Source: Pseudomonas putida (lineage in GTDB: Bacteria; Pseudomonadota; Gammaproteobacteria; Pseudomonadales; Pseudomonadaceae). Taken from it: DNA of 64,000 nt. This document shows, piece by piece, positions 60,151 through 64,000 of the stretch. The DNA lies in NCBI RefSeq assembly GCF_026625125.1, contig NZ_CP113097.1, positions 2,170,001 to 2,234,000 of the forward strand. Direction: 5' to 3'. Below the pieces are notes generated by a model that worked only from the letters and a program-made list of their open reading frames with translations, had not been told where the DNA came from and made no database searches. The position numbers were made by a program, and so were the translations under genes. The stretch's first letter is position 1, and the number at the start of each line of letters is the position of its first letter.

Positions 60151-62228
60151 TCGCCACCGCTCAGCAGTTGCTGCACGCACTCGGCCAGCACGTCCAGCTC
60201 GAACGGCTTGCCCAGCACATGAGCGCCTTGGAGTAGCGGGCCGCCTCCCAGCGCCGCACTGTTGTCATAGCCGGTAATGAACAACACTTTGAGGTCGGGG
60301 TGCTGCCGCCGGTAGTGCTCCGCCACATGGCGACCGTTGGGGCCGTCGGGCAGGCCGATGTCGCTTATCAGCAGGTCCGGCCGTTCGCTGTGTTCCAAGT
60401 GTTCCAAGTGTGCCAAGGCGCCCCGCCCATTCTCGAAGGCGCTGACCCGGTAACCCTGCTCTTGCAGGACCTCGCTGATCACCACGCGCAGGGCTAGCTG
60501 GTCTTCCACCAGCACGATGCGCTGCCCGTTGGCACGGTGTTGATCCAGAGCGCTGGCCTTGGGCGCCTGGGGCTGCGCCGTGGGCTGTTGGTGATGGCGC
60601 GGCAGGTACAATTCAACACGTGTACCCATGCCGGGTTGCGAAAGCACGCGTGACTGCCCACCGGACTGGCGCACGAAACCATAGGTCATCGACAGCCCCA
60701 GGCCGCTGCCCTTGCCGATGGGTTTGGTGGAGAAAAAAGGGTCGAAGGCACGTGCAATCACTTCCTCGCTCATACCGCAGCCGTTGTCGACAACGCTAAG
60801 GCGCACGTAGTCGCCGCTGGGCAACCCCAAAGGGCGTGCCTGATCATTGTCCAGCGCCACGTTGTCACCATGGATGCTGATGACACCCCCGTCAGGCAGC
60901 GCGTCACGTGCATTGATGCACAAGTTGAGCAGGGCGCTTTCCAACTGTGGCGGGTCGATGAAGGTGGGCCATAGTTCAGGAGCGAACCGGCTGTGCAGGG
61001 AAATGGAGGGGCCGATCGTTCGGCGTAGCAGCTCCTGCATGCCGCCCAGCAGCTCTGCCACCTCCGTGGCGCGTGGTTGCAGGGTTTGTTGGCGCGAGAA
61101 TGCCAGCAGCCGTTGCACCAGGGATGAGGCGCGTTTGGCCGTGCTGTTGGACATGTCGAGTAAATTTTCCAGCTCGGTATAGCGCTGTTGCTGCAGGCGC
61201 AGCTGGATCAGTTCCTGGGTATTGAGGATGCTGCCGAGCAAATTGTTGAAGTCATGTGCGATGCCGCCGCTGAGTTGCCCGACGGCCTCCATCTTTTGCG
61301 CCTGGCGCAAGGCCTGCTCTGCGTTGGCAAGGCGTTGTTGCGCCTGCACGCGGTCGCTGATGTCGTAGGCGAACAGGTAAGCGCCCACCGGGGCCCCAGC
61401 AGCGTCACGCAGGGCATTGAAGCGCAGTTCATAATGGCGCTGGTCTGGTTGCTGGCCGAATGCACCGATCTCGGTGAACTGCTCGCCCTGCAGTGCCCGT
61501 CGCCATAAGGGCAGGATCGTCTCGCGATCTGCGGCATTGTCACCCATCAGCGACGGCATGTAGGCGCCGACTACCGGTGTATGGCCATACAGCAACCGAA
61601 AGTCCTCCCTGGCCTTGCGATTGACGGCCAGCCAGTGCATGCCGTTGTCGAGCACGTGCACGTTGGCTGCGCTCTGGTCGATAAGCTCTGCGAACAGGCT
61701 GCGCTGTGCCATGGCTTCGCTTGCCCGTTGCTCCAGGCGAGCATTGAGCTGCGCAAGGGCCTGCTCGGTATTGCATCGCTCGGTCACATCCTTGAACAGC
61801 ACCGCAACCTGCCGGCGCTCCGGCGGCTCGATACGAAAAGAGCTCACTGACAGAACGCGGCCGCTGGCTCGTAGTTCCTGTTCGAATTGCTGGGGGGCAC
61901 CGGTGTGCAGCACGGGACCGTAACGGGCAACCCACGCGTCGGCTTCATCAGGCAATATGTCGCGCATTTTCTGGCCGGTCGCGTCCGCGATGCCGGCGTG
62001 CTTGGTATAGGCGGGGTTGACGAGCACGTGCACGAAATCACTCAGCGGGCCATGGGGGCCGTCAATGAATTCGATGATGCAGAAGCCTTCGTCCATGGTA
62101 TTGAACAGAAAGCGGTAAACATCCAGGCCTAGCGGCGAATGCTGCTGCAGTTCGGCTTCCAGCTGCGTGATACGTTGGCGCAAGGTGGCGATTTCTTCGC
62201 GCAGGGCAAGCATCTCGTTCACAGGCAT
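60147..62228 (-). CDS. PAS-domain hybrid sensor histidine kinase
   Basis: This 693-residue protein has an N-terminal coiled coil, two PAS-like domains (about 35-150 and 180-300), a HisKA domain with His ~324 in [13 protein letters not shown], an ATPase domain with [16 protein letters not shown] and [10 protein letters not shown], and a C-terminal receiver with the phosphoacceptor Asp near 623 ([11 protein letters not shown]). No membrane helix is present, so it senses a cytoplasmic signal. There is no partner regulator nearby. Confidence 0.92.
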   Translation of the reverse strand: MPVNEMLALREEIATLRQRITQLEAELQQHSPLGLDVYRFLFNTMDEGFCIIEFIDGPHGPLSDFVHVLVNPAYTKHAGIADATGQKMRDILPDEADAWVARYGPVLHTGAPQQFEQELRASGRVLSVSSFRIEPPERRQVAVLFKDVTERCNTEQALAQLNARLEQRASEAMAQRSLFAELIDQSAANVHVLDNGMHWLAVNRKAREDFRLLYGHTPVVGAYMPSLMGDNAADRETILPLWRRALQGEQFTEIGAFGQQPDQRHYELRFNALRDAAGAPVGAYLFAYDISDRVQAQQRLANAEQALRQAQKMEAVGQLSGGIAHDFNNLLGSILNTQELIQLRLQQQRYTELENLLDMSNSTAKRASSLVQRLLAFSRQQTLQPRATEVAELLGGMQELLRRTIGPSISLHSRFAPELWPTFIDPPQLESALLNLCINARDALPDGGVISIHGDNVALDNDQARPLGLPSGDYVRLSVVDNGCGMSEEVIARAFDPFFSTKPIGKGSGLGLSMTYGFVRQSGGQSRVLSQPGMGTRVELYLPRHHQQPTAQPQAPKASALDQHRANGQRIVLVEDQLALRVVISEVLQEQGYRVSAFENGRGALAHLEHLEHSERPDLLISDIGLPDGPNGRHVAEHYRRQHPDLKVLFITGYDNSAALGGGPLLQGAHVLGKPFELDVLAECVQQLLSGGD

Positions 62229-62329
62229 GGCAGCGTCCGGCAGCAGTGCGTGGCTAAGACTTTAACGCTGCGGCTGTGCTACGCCTACTCGGAATTTTGC
62301 CAGATTGCGCCCGAATGCCCATTTTGCTG

Positions 62330-63739
62330 TCAGAACGAGCGGATGATGCGGCCTAGGGTTGCCATGGCCCGCTCGGCGGTGTCGCTCCACGGGGTGCCGT
62401 AGTTCAGGCGGATGCAGTTGCCAAAGCGGCGGGTGGGCGAAAATATAGGCCCCGGCGCGATGCTGATACCTTGGGCCAGGGCCATGTGGAACAGCTTCAG
62501 CGCGTCTATCCGTTCGGGCAGTTCCAGCCACAGAAAGTAGCCGCCAGAAGGCTGGCTGACTCGCGTCTGCGCCGGAAAATAGCGCGAGATGGCGGCGAGC
62601 ATGTTGGCTTGCTGGCCTTCCAAGGCATAGCGCAGTTTGCGCAAGTGGCGGTCATACCCACCGTGTTCCAGGTAGTCGGCAAGGGCCGCCTGGGCCGGCA
62701 TCGAGGCGCACAGTGAGGTCATCAGCTTGAGCCGTTCGATCTTCTGGGCAAAGCGCCCTGCGGCTACCCAGCCGATCCGGTAACCGGGCGCCAGGCTCTT
62801 GGCGAATGAGCCGCAGTGCATGACCAGGCCTTGAGTGTCGAAGGCCTTGGCAGGCTTGGGCGCCTGTTGCGAGTAATACAGCTCGGCGTAGACATCGTCC
62901 TCGATCAGCGGCACCTGATGGCGCTGCAGCAATGTTACCAATGCCTGTTTCTTCGCCTCGGGCATGCTCGCGCCCACTGGGTTCTGGAAGTTGGTCATGC
63001 ACCACACGGCTTTGACCGGGTGCTTTTCCAAGGTCTGGGCGAGGGCGGCCAGGTCCATGCCCTCGCGTGGCTGGACGGGTATTTCCACCGCCTTGAGTTT
63101 GAGCCGTTCCAGCACCTGCAGGCAGGCGTAGAAGGCCGGTGCCTCGACCGCCACCAGGTCACCCGGCTCGGTGACCGCCTGCAGGCACAGGTTCAGTGCT
63201 TCCAGCGCGCCGTTGGTGATCAGCAACTCCTCCATGGGCAGCATCATCCCGCCAACCATGTAGCGCAGGGCGATCTGCCGGCGCAGTTGCGGGTTGCCCG
63301 GCGACAGGTCAGTGACCACCATGCGTGGGTCCATGGCCCGGCTGGCGCTGGCCAGCGAGCGCGACAGGCGCTGCAGCGGGAACAGTTCCGGGCTGGGGAA
63401 CGCTGAGCCGAACGGCACGGTGTTCGGGTCCTTGATCGATTCGAGTATCGAGAACACCAGGGCGCTGACATCCACGTCAGTCGATTCGCTCAGCGGCTCC
63501 AGTGGCTGTGGCTCGCAGAAGTGACGCGGTGCATGGGCAGTGACGAAATAGCCTGAACGCGGCCGTGCGCGGATCAGCCCGCGGCGTTCGAGCAGGTAGT
63601 AGGCCTGGAACACGGTCGACGGGCTGACGCCGTGTGTCTGGCTGGCGTAGCGCACCGATGGCACGCGCTGACCGGGGCCGAGCACGCCAGAGCGGATCAG
63701 TTCGGCAATGTCATCGGCGAATCGTTCGTAGCGTTTCAT
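62330..63739 (-). CDS. MocR/PdxR-type GntR regulator with aminotransferase domain
   Basis: This 469-residue protein fuses an N-terminal GntR winged helix (about 1-70, with SVRYASQTHGVSPSTVFQAYYLLERRGLI) to a fold type I aminotransferase-like domain (about 95-465) holding the PLP lysine in SFAKSLAPGYRIGW (about 314). Such regulators sense PLP or an amino-acid adduct. The target gene is not obvious; the next gene to the right is transcribed toward it. Confidence 0.9.
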   Translation of the reverse strand: MKRYERFADDIAELIRSGVLGPGQRVPSVRYASQTHGVSPSTVFQAYYLLERRGLIRARPRSGYFVTAHAPRHFCEPQPLEPLSESTDVDVSALVFSILESIKDPNTVPFGSAFPSPELFPLQRLSRSLASASRAMDPRMVVTDLSPGNPQLRRQIALRYMVGGMMLPMEELLITNGALEALNLCLQAVTEPGDLVAVEAPAFYACLQVLERLKLKAVEIPVQPREGMDLAALAQTLEKHPVKAVWCMTNFQNPVGASMPEAKKQALVTLLQRHQVPLIEDDVYAELYYSQQAPKPAKAFDTQGLVMHCGSFAKSLAPGYRIGWVAAGRFAQKIERLKLMTSLCASMPAQAALADYLEHGGYDRHLRKLRYALEGQQANMLAAISRYFPAQTRVSQPSGGYFLWLELPERIDALKLFHMALAQGISIAPGPIFSPTRRFGNCIRLNYGTPWSDTAERAMATLGRIIRSF

Positions 63740-63861
63740 GAAGGCTCGGCAGCAGGGTGAACAGGCAAGTCACCCCCACTATGGGCCCGAAGCGGTTTTC
63801 AGTACAGGCTCAGGCCATGCACCAAAAACCGGATCAGTTGCTGGTCAGTGCTTCAGCCGCT

Positions 63862-64000
63862 CTAGATTACCGAGCCAGGAACGCTCGCCTTCAAATGCTT
63901 TCGGCTGTCCACGGCGCCGGCTACGGTCAGCGCGTCGGCTTCGGCTTCGGTGATCGGCACGCGCTGGCCTGCCAACAGCGCCACGGACATGCGCAACTGT
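63862..64000 (-). CDS. small protein of unknown function, C-terminal part
   Basis: A minus-strand frame enters from the right edge and ends at a TAG (63862-63864), giving 45 residues: QLRMSVALLAGQRVPITEAE and then ADALTVAGAVDSRKHLKASVPGSVI. The codon use is GC-rich at third positions as in neighbouring genes. It resembles small pseudomonad proteins of unknown role with an ITEAEADALTVAGAVD-like segment; this is recognition from memory. Confidence 0.5.
   Translation of the reverse strand, partial: QLRMSVALLAGQRVPITEAEADALTVAGAVDSRKHLKASVPGSVI

Overview
The window looks like a chromosomal segment of a Pseudomonas of the P. putida group. The grounds are the high GC content, a fused nuoCD in a nuo operon, the metH/cti pair (Cti was characterised in P. 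putida), the DUF934 gene overlapping cysI, and a REP-type inverted repeat. This assignment rests on family and gene-order recognition, not on a database search. I see no rRNA, tRNA, CRISPR array, insertion sequence or prophage. Two genes run off the ends: nuoF on the left and a small unidentified protein on the right.

Layout. 1-3826: five genes of the complex I operon on the minus strand. 4503-11563: an AraC-type regulator, an AT-richer secreted protein, a protein-tyrosine phosphatase fused to an outer-membrane barrel, an NTF2-like protein, an MFS exporter and an aldo/keto reductase; this is the most accessory-looking part. 11800-25317: core metabolism, with cysI-DUF934 (sulfite reduction), an orphan sugar-type binding protein, a 37-residue membrane peptide, metH, cti, an acyltransferase, nfuA, and a SCO/PCu(A)C copper-chaperone pair. 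25358-27200: an azlC-azlD-araC operon with overlapping stop/start codons. 28149-31776: a small cluster of a YqcI/YcgG protein, a LysE exporter and an SGNH hydrolase facing a LysR regulator. 31850-39037: polB, a DUF4174 protein, a DoxX gene with a small membrane protein, and an OmpR-type two-component system divergent from a DUF2790/thioredoxin pair. 39091-45901: aroE, aroQ and an MFS symporter (a probable quinate/shikimate set), then a GntR regulator divergent from a polar amino-acid-type ABC transporter. 45923-48847: an orphan ParA, small secreted proteins, a GNAT and a cupredoxin. 48864-51973: an Fe/B12-type ABC importer behind a clear cobalamin riboswitch. 52012-53178: a membrane acyltransferase. 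53561-59303: a spermidine/putrescine-type ABC transporter, a second ribB and a DUF1330 gene linked by a shared operator-like motif. 59404-64000: a short-chain dehydrogenase, a hybrid sensor kinase, a MocR regulator and a partial gene.

The strongest leads for undescribed biology are four. (1) The YqcI/YcgG + LysE + SGNH + LysR cluster could make and export a modified amino compound. (2) The ABC transporter, RibB and DUF1330 genes appear co-regulated by an unlinked regulator through the motif GGWATACCATAATA. (3) A tyrosine phosphatase is fused to an autotransporter barrel. (4) A blue-copper protein gene is the last gene of a B12-riboswitch-controlled operon. Several new operator candidates (near 35870, 42790/42938 and 53221) are also described.
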